Positions 21,407 to 32,128 of a DNA stretch of 64,000 nucleotides are shown piece after piece; position 1 is the stretch's first letter; each line of letters opens with the position of its first letter. The translations under genes were made by a program, and so were the position numbers. The stretch comes from Diplonema japonicum (lineage: Eukaryota > Euglenozoa > Diplonemea > Diplonemida > Diplonemidae), in contig OZ025660.1 of NCBI GenBank assembly GCA_964019335.1, positions 62,001 to 126,000 of the forward strand. Reading direction: 5' to 3'. Below the pieces are notes generated by a model. It had not been told where the DNA came from. It saw nothing but the letters and a program-made list of their open reading frames with translations, and ran no database searches.

Positions 21407-24400
21407 TCACACTGGGGGGAGAAGCGGTGCAACAGGCATGTGAGCCAGTGCGGATCCAGTGCCATCATAGGGTACTGCTGGGACCGGTGCTGAGGTTTGG
21501 AGGTATTGAGTGCGGCTCTTCTTCTGCTGGAGGCGTGCCTTGTCAAGCACAAACTCCCTGTTAGACACAGGCCTGCGAGGGAAGTACGAGTACTCGGCTT
21601 TGTTCTCTTGGGACGATCCAAATGTGGTAACTGTTCTGTGTGGTGTCCCTGATTTCATCGCATTTGTTGTATTGGCCGCCTTTTGCTTGTCACCAGTGTC
21701 ATCCTCCACATGCACAAAGATCTCCGCCGACGGTGCCATCAGTGGATTGTCGAACAGGAAGCCTGTCTGGCAGGACTTCACTGACCGTACTTGGCCTTCT
21801 ACGTTCTTTCTCAAGAGTTCCCTCATTCTCGCCCGCAGAGTGTCTGTCTCCTGCTCGTAAAACCTCGTGAATTCACCTACAGACCTGCAATCCACTTCCA
21901 TGATCCTCAAGTACTCCTGCATCGTTAACTTCTTTGGAACTATTTCAAAACCAGGTCGCCGCCCATACATCGCAGGTTCAGGGAGCTTGATATTCGTCAT
22001 CTTAGAGCGCAGCTTGCACTGTAACAGCAGCTTCATCACCTCCTTGTGAAGAGCAACGACAGCCTCTGCTGTTCTTACATCTGGATTCGCAATTTCGATG
22101 GTGTCATCCGATAGCAGATTGGAAAGCATGGACATAGCTAGTTGTGGTTTGTCACTCGTGTCGGCTAAGACTGGGTGGAGCTCTTCCGCAACAGGGGTGT
22201 CGACGGAGACGCTAACTGAGGGCAAGACGAGCGCGGGTGGGGACGGGCGAAGCCCTTGTGCCGCAGAATCCTCTCGAGATGCAATGACGGATTGCAGAGG
22301 TGCAGCAGAAGGTGCTGGACACTTCTCTTCATTAACTTCTAATTCTCGGAAGTTAACGCTCGGCTTCCTTTCCACTGTTTCTCCAAAGCCAGAAAGGGGG
22401 GATCGAAGCGAGTCCTGGGGTGGCGTTAAGCACGCAGCTGGGGTCGAGATCACAGGTCGGGCCTTGACGGGTACGAGAAGGCCATTGACGGCAGTAGGCA
22501 GAGTGCTGATCATGGCCTGGCATTTCCCGCGGAAGTTCTTAATGCATCGAGAAGCTATGGTGCTGATCATCTTCATCTCGCTGCTGCTGTACTTCTCCCC
22601 CAAAAGTGACTGGCTCACCGTCTCCATGTCTTTGTTCAGGTCGTCGATCAACTCGTCGCACTCTTGCTCTTTCATCCGCACCAACTGAGCCCCCTGATCA
22701 AGCCCAAGCTCCAGCGGCGTGCAGTTCTCAGGATCACTGCGGCCAGCATGGTGCAGAGCAAAGCGTGTACTACTCACAGTCTGGCATCCTATCGTTCTCT
22801 TCACCTGCTTGTTCACCATCGCAGCCCTAGACTTCTTCACACTAACGTGACAAAAAACTGCTTTTTGATTGAGTTCGCATACCTTGCTTTCAGCTTCTTA
22901 TTGAACAAAAGCGGTAACGCTGCTGCACCCATCCCAGATACAATACCCCCCTTTGGCTTTTCCTTCGGTGCTTCATATCTGTCCTCCAGTTGCATCAGCC
23001 TGCTTTCCAGCTTTGAGCATATGGACCCCACCCTGTACGCATGCTCCTGCGACCTCTGCAACCTGTTCTCCAGAATCCTTACCTGCTCTCCAAGGTTAGA
23101 AACATTTTCCGCATGCTTCGTTTGTGCATTGAACACTGTAGTCGAGTCCCTGTTCCTCGTCGCCACTGCGGACCTCAGCACGAAGCTCTCTGACCGCTTC
23201 GCGTCTTCCTTGTGTTTGGCATACATCAACTCAGCTGTTGTCTCATCCAACGTCTCGCGCATCTGCTCGCATTGCTCTGTGAGATCAGCACTCTTGGCAC
23301 ACTCGGCCTGCAATTTCGCTGCAAGGGCATCGACCCTGTTCTTCATTCGTGACATGTCGTAATCATAATTCAGCCTCAGCGACAGTGAGGTCTCCTTGTC
23401 CGAACCGGAGAAGTGTCTGGATAGAGCAGTGATGGTATTCTTGCGAAGGACTTCTCCCTTTCTTGTCTCTACATCCAAACTATCTTGCAAAGAACCGTTT
23501 TCATGCTCCAGTATATCAATCATTGACTGCTTTTTCACAAGCAGCTCCGATGTGCCTCTTTCATCCTTCCTTAGTTCTGTTATCTCTTTTCTTAAGTCTC
23601 GCAGCTCATTCTTTACTTTCAAGTAAGCAGGGCTCGTCTCCACCGAGCCTTGCACAACGCCCCTGTACGTCTTCGATGCATCCTTCACGCGGTAGTACAG
23701 TGCCCTGTCAGACACCTCGGCGAGCACTGTGTAGATTCTGTTGTAGTTCGATGATGCAAGGTGCATGAGCTCAGTCGCTCTCAAGTTAGATGTCATGAAC
23801 AAGCTGCACAGCACGCCAAGCACCTTGTCAACGGGGCGCCTGATGAACATGTCGAAGCCCTCGATCATGGCCTGCTGAGGTGTGATCTCATCGGGGTTGC
23901 TGCTGTTGTGGGCTGTTGTGCTGATCAGAGGAGAGAGCATCGCGATAACGGGGAGGAAGCGCTTGCAAGTATTCTTTGCAACGTGCAGCAGGCCGCTCCT
24001 GTCGAGACCTGTAGAGTTGATATCAACGATAATGGTGTCAAGGTCCGCGGTGCGCACCTTGCTTATGCCATCCCTGATGTCAACTCCTTCAGACACCTGG
24101 AAACCAGCACGTGAGAGCGCTAGTCTTGTAACGGTTCTCTGCAAGATGCTCGACGAGATGACTAGGGCACTAGGGTGGTTGCGCTTTTCTATCTTTCCTG
24201 CTAGCTGTCCAAGGGACATGTCAAACACTTCGCTCTCCGTGAGGCTTGCGATAGGGGCCTGCTCCGAGTCACACAACTTCCGCAGCTGCCTCGCAGCCTC
24301 ATGCATGTCCATAATGGCAGCCGGCTCTTGCTCGACGAGCTCACTCTCATCACTTTCTTCACTTTCATCACTTGCATCATATTCGAACTCGGAGCTTGTG

Positions 24401-24408
24401 TATGACAT
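21407..24408 (-). CDS. Pseudo-receiver (CheY-like) coiled-coil protein
   Basis: Two exons joined by a 41-nt intron (22842-22882) give 986 residues; unspliced they look like two genes. After an acidic start (DESEESDESE), residues about 80-205 have the fold pattern of a response-regulator receiver: SALVISSS (strand 1), TIIVDINSTGLDRSG with an Asp at the phospho-acceptor place (about 126), LPVIAMLSP and MFIRRPVDKVLG. The acidic pair after strand 1 is replaced by Ser and the usual Lys before Pro is Arg, so phosphotransfer is doubtful. A long coiled coil (about 270-500) follows, then a low-complexity and helical C-terminal half of unknown nature. Possibly a flagellar or basal-body scaffold. Confidence 0.7.
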
Positions 24409-24465
24409 GTGCCACCCATGCCTAGCTGTTGTGACGAGTGGAGCAACTTGTTAATAATAAAAACA

Positions 24466-24675
24466 TCATCTCCTCTGCTTTCGTATCACCCTCCTTGCCT
24501 CTTTCCGCACGTTGTGGTCTGCAATAGAGACATTGCCTGTGATGATGAGCTGTGCGGTGTGCAAAGGAGTTTCGTCTACGCATACCTTGCCGCCTTCCCT
24601 CAAGTCCTTCACCATGTGCACAGGAAGCTCTGCTTGCCTGACGGGTAGCCATCCATGGGACACGCCTTGGCCCAT
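24466..24675 (-). CDS. 57-residue protein, possible N-myristoylation
   Basis: Two exons (intron 24550-24585, 36 nt, GTATG) encode MGQGVSHGWLPV... ending VRKEARRVIRKQRR. Gly2 followed by Ser at position 6 fits an N-myristoylation signal. The intron has no in-frame stop, so the unspliced form is also an ORF (69 residues). It sits 57-64 nt from both neighbours with an ACACAG acceptor 14 nt before the ATG. No family recognised. Short length keeps confidence moderate. Confidence 0.5.
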   Translation of the reverse strand: MGQGVSHGWLPVRQAELPVHMVKDLREGGKVCVDETPLHTAQLIITGNVSIADHNVRKEARRVIRKQRR

Positions 24676-24739
24676 TACATACGTGTAATCTGTGTATCAT
24701 GACATAAGATTAGTGCGTTACAAAAAAAAGAACTTTTCT

Positions 24740-25999
24740 TTAGGTACAGAGATTAAGGTCTTCAGGATTGGAGTCCTGTTTTATAGGCTGCCACTTGTAG
24801 CACCCGTAGTCGGCGGCGAAGTGGCTGTGCTGTGTGAAGATCCGCTTGTTCCTCGCGTTGGTGCTCAAGCTCGAAGCCTAGGGAGGGTTACAATTATATT
24901 GGAATGGATGGCATACCTGATTTGGAAGGAAGATCGGCACTCTCACTAGCACCCAGAAGTCCACGAGCATCGCCTTCAGGCCGCTTAAGCCAACTGAAAA
25001 ACTGCTATAAGACATGACCTTGTGCAGATTTGCTTTTAGTTCTGCAGTCAGAGCAGGCCGTTGACCGTCATCTGCAAGGTAAACGGGTCCCTCTTGTATG
25101 CCGGCAGCTTTGAAAGCATCCTTGATGTATGCCGATGAAGGATCGCACTGCATGGTGTCAGTCTCAGGGATCCCGCTCTTCCTGAGCATCTTGGCAAGAC
25201 GATCCTTGCATGAAGACTCAAGAGCCCGTAGATGCACGGCCACTACGGGCTTCCCACTCATCACCTTTTCAACACCTGACAGCAGCTCGGGTGACGGCTC
25301 TGCGTGCTTCCAAAAACATGCAGGAGACAGGTCCTTGTAATAGCCAGTCTCATACATGTACAGCACAGTGTACGAGGCAAGCTTTGCAGCCACGTCTACC
25401 ACGTGCTTAATGTCTCGTGTTTTCATACGTGCGCTCTTCGAGCACTTTAACCCTTGCGGCCTTCTAGCCATCTTGTTAGGGATGCCTTTCCTCTCCAAAC
25501 ACCCTACACTGGTAATCTCCTTAGTGAACACCTCATGCTCAAACTTAATGCAGAAGTGCTGTGTTAGCAAGTTGTAGTCATAAAGTTCGTCCAGCTGATA
25601 GGTCTTCTTGTCCTGTTTGAAGGGCGGCAATACCACTGTTCTGTTCGTGTATGCTCCGAAGTGCAGTGCGTGTATTACTGCCCGTATCTGGTTGCTGTGC
25701 CTTCCGTTCGCATTCCCAAAATACAGAAATCTATCAGTAGGGCAGCCCCGCCTGGGTGTTGCTAGCACTGCCAACCCTGCTTCCTTTCCGTTCACAACAG
25801 TATCCAGCACCTCTCCTCCATTCTCAGAACTGTCAGCAGAGGCACTCTTTTCAAATTCACGAACCTCGATAGCTTTTCTTTCAGACTGCTCTGCTGGGCT
25901 TGCTGTCTTCTTCGTATTCACGAGCAGCTCGAGGTGGGCAATAGAAAGCAGCGTTACCAAAAGTGCTACACCACTTGCAATTTGCAAGGAAGATGCCAT
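24740..25999 (-). CDS. O-fucosyltransferase-like glycosyltransferase
   Basis: Two exons, 406 residues, with one 39-nt intron (24878-24916) near the 3' end. An N-terminal hydrophobic helix (VALLVTLLSIAHLELLV) is a signal anchor or signal peptide, placing the enzyme in the ER/Golgi. Residues about 90-110 (FLYFGNANGRHSNQIRAVIHAL) match the start of the GDP-fucose protein O-fucosyltransferase fold. VVAVHLRALE (about 254) is the nucleotide-sugar-binding HxR motif, and PVYLADDG plus SYSSFSVGLSGLKAMLVDFWVL give the C-terminal part. After splicing, ASSLSTNARNKR completes the fold. It likely transfers fucose to secreted or surface proteins; acceptor unknown. It may be a distant member, as identity lies mainly in motifs. 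Confidence 0.7.
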
Positions 26000-26006
26000 T
26001 CATTGC

Positions 26007-26030
26007 CTGGAGGGGTATAAACAAACACAA
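26007..26030 (-). promoter_or_regulatory. Candidate trans-splice acceptor, glycosyltransferase gene
   Basis: TTGTGTTTGTTTATACCCCT followed by CCAG ends 7 nt before ATG 25999, in a 66-nt gap. An out-of-frame ATG overlaps (ATGAATGG), so ribosomes would have to skip or reinitiate, or the AG used lies elsewhere. Confidence 0.5.
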
Positions 26031-26065
26031 TACGGTGTTGACAACTTTACTAAAGACTTTAAAAC

Positions 26066-27439
26066 TCACAACAATTGCACAAACTCAGGCTCTGCCAACT
26101 CTGGGGGTGGCTGCCACTGCTTCTTTTTTGTTCGCTTATTGTAATAGTACGTTGTGCCTGTCTTCTTCTTTTTTGACACAACCACGATCCAGTCCAACGA
26201 CCGTTTCTTGCAGATAGTAGGCCTTTGAGGTGCGGCCGATTCAGATGCTGCGGATGCAATAGCTATCGGTACCCGCTCCCGGGTCTCGGGCACGTCTATA
26301 TTAGTTGGGTGCTTCTGTGCGGCCTGAGGTGGCGGTGAAGGGTCGGGGGTCCTTCCCCCCGGGTTCCTGGTAAGCATAGGCGAGTCCAACAGCAGACGCG
26401 AGGACTTGATGTAGCCGATCCTTCCGTTGTAGTCGACCAAAGACCGCGGACCCTCAGGACCACACACCTTAACAGAGGTAGAGGGGGCACTGGTCCAACC
26501 CCCTGAGCCGTCAGACTTCAGCCAGTTTCTCGAGCTAGATGGAGTCTTGCTGCCCCTCAGCAGCAGATAAGCATCTCCCTTCTTCACGTCATACTCCCAA
26601 CCCACTGCCCACGCACCGCTCTTCGCGTAGATCACCATCGCCCCGTGCCGCCATGTTGGCCGCGAATCGACAACCTTCTCATTCAGCACGTACTCACCGT
26701 CGAAGCAAGGGTACTCCCCAGACTCCAAGTTGAGCACCCTGGGTAGGGTGCCTTCCATTGACAACACAATCACCTTTTCCTGTAGGGGTGGTTGGATGAA
26801 CGTAAAATGCATACAGTAGCCTGCACCGTGTGCTGGCCGTTCGCGCTGCAGTCTAGCATTGTCGCTTTCGTGACGGTCGCCCATGCAAGCAGGTTATGCG
26901 GCATGCTCAAATTGTCAGCGAATGACGCCAACCGCCTTAACACCGAGGATAATTCATTTCCTTCTACTTCTGTTTCCGTCGCTTCTTTTAGCTTCCTCTT
27001 AGCCTCCTCGGCAGCCTCACCAAGCTGTCTCGCCTCCCTGTTATCCCGTTCGAACCATGAGTCGGTCTTGGAACACATCTGGAAGTTTGCTAGGTGCTCC
27101 ATGACCTTCTCTCTCTGACCTCGAAACTCCTGCGTATGTTCTGACGTTAAGCTTGCTAGCATACCGCACTCAGTACGGACAACACAATAGTTCGTAGTCC
27201 TATCGCCGCTAGTACCCGCTGCTTAGGGTCATATGTTATAGGTGCCTTGATCATGTGCCACTCACCAGGCCTGTATTGAGTGTGTGGCCAGTAAGATCAT
27301 ACCTTCCATCGAGCCTCCAGCAGAGCTCGTTGTTAATCACCGCAACGATACGCGTCTTTTGATTCTCGTCTGTGAACAAAATCCAGTCATTTTCAACAAA
27401 CTTATGTACAGGTGTTACCCTTGCAATGCACCCTGTCAT
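26066..27439 (-). CDS. WW-domain protein with repeated beta module
   Basis: Four exons, 423 residues. Introns: 27271-27302, 27130-27164 and 26780-26814 (32, 35 and 35 nt, all GTATG). The N terminus (DWILFTDENQKTRIVAVINN) is beta-rich. A helical segment (EAAEEAKRKLKEA) follows. Then comes a domain reading EYVLNEKVVDSRPTWRHG, AMVIYAKSGAWAVGWEYD and GDAYLLLRG, a pattern (Y.LN...V..RP.W....IY....W.VG) seen in many protist proteins of unknown role. Residues about 382-415 form a WW domain (WIVVVSKKKKTGTTYYYNKRT then QWQPP), which should bind Pro-rich ligands. Function beyond that is not assignable. Confidence 0.7.
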
Positions 27440-27613
27440 AACATTGATATCTGTGGTGAGATGCAGGAGCTAGACAAAAATTGCAAAAGCTTAAACGTAG
27501 GTAAGCAATAATTAGGTAGTAAACCACTACCTACGCATACATAGGCTGTAGCCACGTTGATAGAAGAAGGGCAGTAGCCAAATATCAACTTGTAGCAGCA
27601 ACTATCTCATGTT

Positions 27614-28610
27614 CTAGATTGTGTATTCCCAGATGTACTTCGCTGACCTGATGCTCTTCAAGGCTTCTGCCACCTTGTGCTGGCTTTCCTGTGACTCACA
27701 CAATGCAATAGCGATGCCACCCCTACCAGTGCCGCTGAGCTTAGCACCAAGAGCACCTGTCTCTCTTGCAGTCAAGATAATATCTTCCAACTCAGGGATG
27801 CTGAGCTGCAACTTCTTGCAGAGCTCGTGGTTAGCATTCATCAGCCTCCCCACTTCTTTGAAGTCACCGTTGATTAGCGCCACTTCTCCCTTCTTCTGAA
27901 TCTCGAGATATTCTGCCTCCACTTCAGCGAACCACGCTGGGTCCTTCTCTCTCATGTTCCTCACGTCGCCCACTACCTCTGTCGTCGACGCTGTGATGCC
28001 CGTCGACACCACAACAAGGTACCCGGTGGATGGTGTCTGCAAAGGGTTATTGCGCTGAGCTACATACCTGAATGCGCTCAAATATAGGCGCGCCGTCAGT
28101 TCTGCAGAAGGAAAGCAGCCCGCCGTAGACGGCTGCTGTGTTATCAATGCCGCTAGGGGTGCCGTGGTACCCCTTCTCGCCTTCGTAAGCAGACTCGTTA
28201 ATCTGCTCCTCTGTCAAGTTAAGGTTGTAGCATTCCGAAAGCGCTCTTGTGAGTGCTGACACGTTGGATGCTGAGGCGCCAATCCCCGACGTGGGAACCA
28301 ACCGACCGCCAAGAGTAATGCGGATCCCCTTCTTGCTGAGGTCCAGACCCAGGTGTGCAATGACCTTATCATGTGCATCACGCTGCTCATCCGCCTTGTT
28401 CACGATGTACCCCTCCACCGCAGGCCTGTTGTCCACAACCGTCCACCCAGGCTCTTCTGTGGCCTCGATCAAGCAGTCGGTATATTCTTTAACGGCACAT
28501 ACCACAGCTGGCACCTTGTACACCACGAAGTGCTCGCCGAATAAAATCACCTTTCCATAGCCCCTGTGTTTACCTGGCTCCGTTGTGTTCTTCTGGATCA
28601 CCTTAGACAT
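27614..28610 (-). CDS. MVK: Mevalonate kinase
   Basis: Two exons (intron 28037-28067, 31 nt) encode 321 residues, the short form typical of kinetoplastids. It phosphorylates mevalonate with ATP in the mevalonate route to isoprenoids. GHMP-kinase motifs are clear: GYGKVILFGEHFVVY (N terminus), the ATP loop PTSGIGASAS (about 105-114), HGTPSGIDN with the catalytic Asp (about 155), STGITASTT and LSGTGRGG (about 283). Sequence character is closest, as I recall, to trypanosomatid mevalonate kinases, which supports Euglenozoa. Start ATG 28610 (MSKVIQ) follows TTTTCTCCTTTCC and a GGCACAG acceptor. The enzyme has no obvious targeting peptide. Confidence 0.96.
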
Positions 28611-28615
28611 CTTTC

Positions 28616-28650
28616 CTGTGCCATGAATCAATTTGGAAAGGAGAAAATGA
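28616..28650 (-). promoter_or_regulatory. Candidate trans-splice acceptor, mevalonate kinase gene
   Basis: TTCATTTTCTCCTTTCC upstream and CACAG five nt before ATG 28610, within a 118-nt gap after the stop of the neighbouring gene. Consistent with polycistronic processing. Confidence 0.45.
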
Positions 28651-28728
28651 ATAAATTAGTCGTGATGGCACGGCGCTGGAGCGAAACATTGATGTTACAT
28701 TGTCATCGTGTGATTGGTTAATTGGTGT

Positions 28729-31700
28729 TTAGACGCCAGCTTCACCGAAATCTGCAAGCTCTGCTGTGTCGATCTCGAGCCAGTCGTCGTACTGTGTGGT
28801 TGTGGTTGTGGCTGCGGGCCATTCTGTAAAAAAAATACCTGAAGACAGCCCTGTGTCACCTTGTATCGCTCGCAGATCGAGTTCAACGCCGCTGCATATC
28901 TGAGGAGGGAGTGGGCTGCGATCTTGTCGCCTCGTTTTGTCGGTTGGAAAGTTTGCTCAATCCAAGTGGGCTCAACGAGCAAGTTGCCTTTGCCGATGCA
29001 CACTTCGTGGCCAACATGGAAGTTTGCCCATGTGGCGGACCAATGTGCAACAATATCGAATTCGTTAACCACTCTAAAGGTATTTGGCACGGTGGCATTG
29101 TACTTTCGCTGAAATGCACGGTTCCCGAGCTTTGGACACCCAAACGTGTAGACGACAGGAAGGAGCTCAAGCTGCACAGAAACACTGTATGCACATAGGC
29201 ACGCGATGGCACCACCTAGACTGTGCCCAGTTATATATAGTGTAGGATGTGTACTTAGGCACCCGATGGCCTCTTGTATGCTCTCCATGACAGCGCCTTT
29301 CAGCTCCGCCCACAATTCCATGAAACCCGTGTGTAAGAGGGGCAAGGTTGTGCAGTCCCCACAGGCTAATCCCTCGTCACCTCCCTGCATCTCGGCCCAC
29401 GGGCTGCGCAGCACCTTCATGTCTGTGCTTGCATTCTCTTTGTTCCATGTCCCCCTGAACACAACGACTACATGATCAGCATCCGCCGTCGACCCACGAT
29501 CATTGAGTGGCAGTGTGACGAAGACCTGTGTGCTAGCGATCTCAATGCAGTCGAACAAGTGATACCCGTAGTTCGACAGACCAGGTCTTTCGATTTCTTT
29601 CAAAGGACTGTAGCCGGTGCTCTTGCTGCGGTTTCCTTTTGGAGACGAGCTACGCCTGGAAAAGTACGAGCTGAACGACTTCCTCTTCTTCTCGGTGGTT
29701 GGTGAGTCAATTGTCTCATCGCATTCCTCGTGGTCCTCCTCGATCGCTTTGATGAAAACAGCAGAGCACACTGTCAATATGGAGACACACAAGGGCTGGA
29801 TGTCCTTAGCCGCGAGAAGGGAGTAGTGCCCTTTAGGGCCTTGCGTAATGTCAACGCGCTCGGAGACACTGTGGTGAAATGAGAGGAAACTCGTTAAGAA
29901 CACACCTCGGAGAATAGTAAACCCTGTAGGACAGGTTCAGTAACTGTGTAGAAATTTCTAAACAGAAAAACAGCCGTGGGCAGCCAACGTACCCCTCGCT
30001 GAACAGCGCGTCCTGCAGGCTGCGAAGTGGAAGGTCAATAAGACGGTCCTTAACCTGTTCGGGTTGCAACTTGAATAGTTCTCATACCTGCTCACCAATC
30101 CAGAAGGCGGAGTGCATTACCGAATGTATTGAGAACTTTCGCTTGCTGTCATTCTGTTCCCCTTCCACCTCCGCAGGGCGCTTCTGAGCTTCAAGGTAAC
30201 GATCCTGCTCCTTCTTTTCGACAAAGAAATATAGAGAACCGCCGTGCCTCCCCAGCCATCTGTACCACTCAGGCCGCCACTTAACCCCTTTCCATTTCGC
30301 ACTCCTCCAGTTAGGATAGCAAGGCGCAGGAGGAGCATTAGGATCATCAAACGCAGGAAGATAGATGTAGGCAATTAAGTGTAGCAGCGCGAAGGAAAGC
30401 ACAACAGCACCGATCTCCTGCGTGGAGCGGTATGTAATACTGAAGCCGTCATGCATGCCCCAGCTGATGGCTGCGGTGAGCAATTGGTAGAAGATAAATC
30501 CACCAAATAAGAAAATGAGGTAACGAAAAGCAAGCTGCCTGTGACGGGTCGCGAAGTAAGGTTGTCTCTTCAGCTTTTTGGCAGTTCTTAAAACGCCTCT
30601 GATTGTCCACACTACCCAGCCTAGCTGAAACGTGAACGCTGTTGTGAAGATGAAAACAGCAAACCCATCATCAATACTATGCGTGAACAGGTACCACAGA
30701 AATGTGCTGGAATAATCGCTCGTCGTGTCTTTGTCCCTGATGGCCACAAGAAGATCCAGCAGCGCCATTAACGAGAACCAGACAAAGACGGACACGTGAG
30801 TAGCCATCGTCACTCTACCGTCAGTCCTCCGAACACTTGTGAGCAACACTACCACCATGACCTGAATATAAAGGAAGAAGTAAGTTGAGCAATGGAACTC
30901 CACGAACTGGATCACAGCCCAGATGCCTTGGTTGCTGGAACTTCTAGTATCATACGTAGCCAAGGGGTAGAAGGGGTCCAAGTACAAAAACAAGAAGAAG
31001 AACCCGCCGAAAATGTACTGCTGCTCCGTTAGCCAATACTGTATGTTTCTGATGTCCAACCTGTTTGAAAAGGTGATAACGCGCAGCACTGTGTAGACCA
31101 CCATTGCAATGCGGCACACAAGCTCTACCAGTGTGTAGAGGCTGTTCTGGTACTGGAAAATGATGGAGACGGTGTTCAAGTAGTCGTCAAACTGCGGTGG
31201 TGGATTGAGCAGCACTATCGACACATTATAAGCGTCACTCCAAGGCAAGTCGGTGACTGGGAGCTGGAGTGTAGAACACCTGGATTGAGAGAACGAGCAA
31301 GACAGCGTCAGGATGAAAGAAGAATTATAAGGATCAGAATCCGGGCTAGTATAGGCTATTTGCAAGAAGTGCAATGTTGTGAGAGAGAAGGTGCTGTTTG
31401 AGCTGTTTGAGTACGGGTTGTCCATCACGAAAGTCATGTGCATGAATCTGTTCAGAGGCGTAAGCCCGTCGATACTGCCCTCCCACTCCGTGTTAGTAGG
31501 GCCAAGTGTCATGCACTCACTAGAATCGTCTATGCCACACGTCATTCTTGTGGTAGGGGAGTGTGTAGATGAATCGCAGATGTTGGTACACTTCCACATG
31601 TAAACATAGTCGACGATGCTCGCCACCGTGCACAATGCAATCGTGAGATACAATGCTGTGATGAGCATCTGTGACTGCGTCCTTGAAAGTGTCTCGATCT

Positions 31701-32043
31701 GCAGAAGTGCGTGCTGAGAGGCTTTTTTGATAAACACATCGCCCCCCACTGCAACATCGGCGACAAGGCTCGCTGCACCTCCTAAGTTGTTAGCATTCAA
31801 GTCTGTCTCCACGTACGCATTCTCTCGCCTGATGCCAAGCTCGGTGGTGGTCAAGCGTAACTGCGAGAATCAAAGAATAATTAAAATACGCCGTGTGCCG
31901 CATACCGTGCTCTGCCGTCTTCTTTCGGTGCCGCTCTCAATAAAGGTCCCTACGCTACCATACGTAGCATGGGGTCCTTGCTCTGCCCTACTGTTCAGGG
32001 AAATTCGCTGCTCAGCATTCTCAACCAACAAGCTATTCTTCAT
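28729..32043 (-). CDS. Wntless-like membrane protein fused to class 3 lipase
   Basis: Five exons, 1,050 residues. Introns: 31861-31905, 30055-30087, 29869-29905 and 28792-28838 (45, 33, 37 and 47 nt). Order: short cytosolic start (MKNSLLVENAEQ), one TM helix (about 85-110), a lumenal Cys-containing domain with many Asn-glycosylation sites, then a multi-TM block with Wntless/TMEM181 hallmarks (WLTEQQYIF then YLDPFYPL, and a final AYIYLPAF). A linker leads to an alpha/beta-hydrolase of lipase class 3: VVVFRGTW oxyanion strand, GHSLGG with the nucleophile Ser (about 904), EFDIV Asp (about 956) and AHSLLRY His (about 1005). The exon linking the halves has no ATG and splices in phase. Predicted role: membrane diacylglycerol/phospholipid hydrolysis. 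The fusion is unusual and rests on my splice models. Confidence 0.75.
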
Positions 32044-32128
32044 ACTCCTAAGTGCTGGCGTTACTTTTAAGTCAAAACATAAAACACACGTAAAATAATA
32101 TCAGTACTCTAATTCTAATAATATCTAC

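Noticed and set aside
21407-22840. Independent 477-residue gene
   Set aside because: Its first codon is GTG; a 41-nt GTATG intron joins it in phase to the receiver-domain ORF.
28824-28838. A 15-nt intron (GTATTTTTTTTACAG) in the lipase
   Set aside because: Frame is kept, but a longer 47-nt intron ending at 28792 gives a sensible acidic C terminus (YDDWLEIDTAEL) and normal size.
28695-29903. Stand-alone secreted lipase
   Set aside because: No ATG at the start of the frame; splicing links it to the upstream membrane module.
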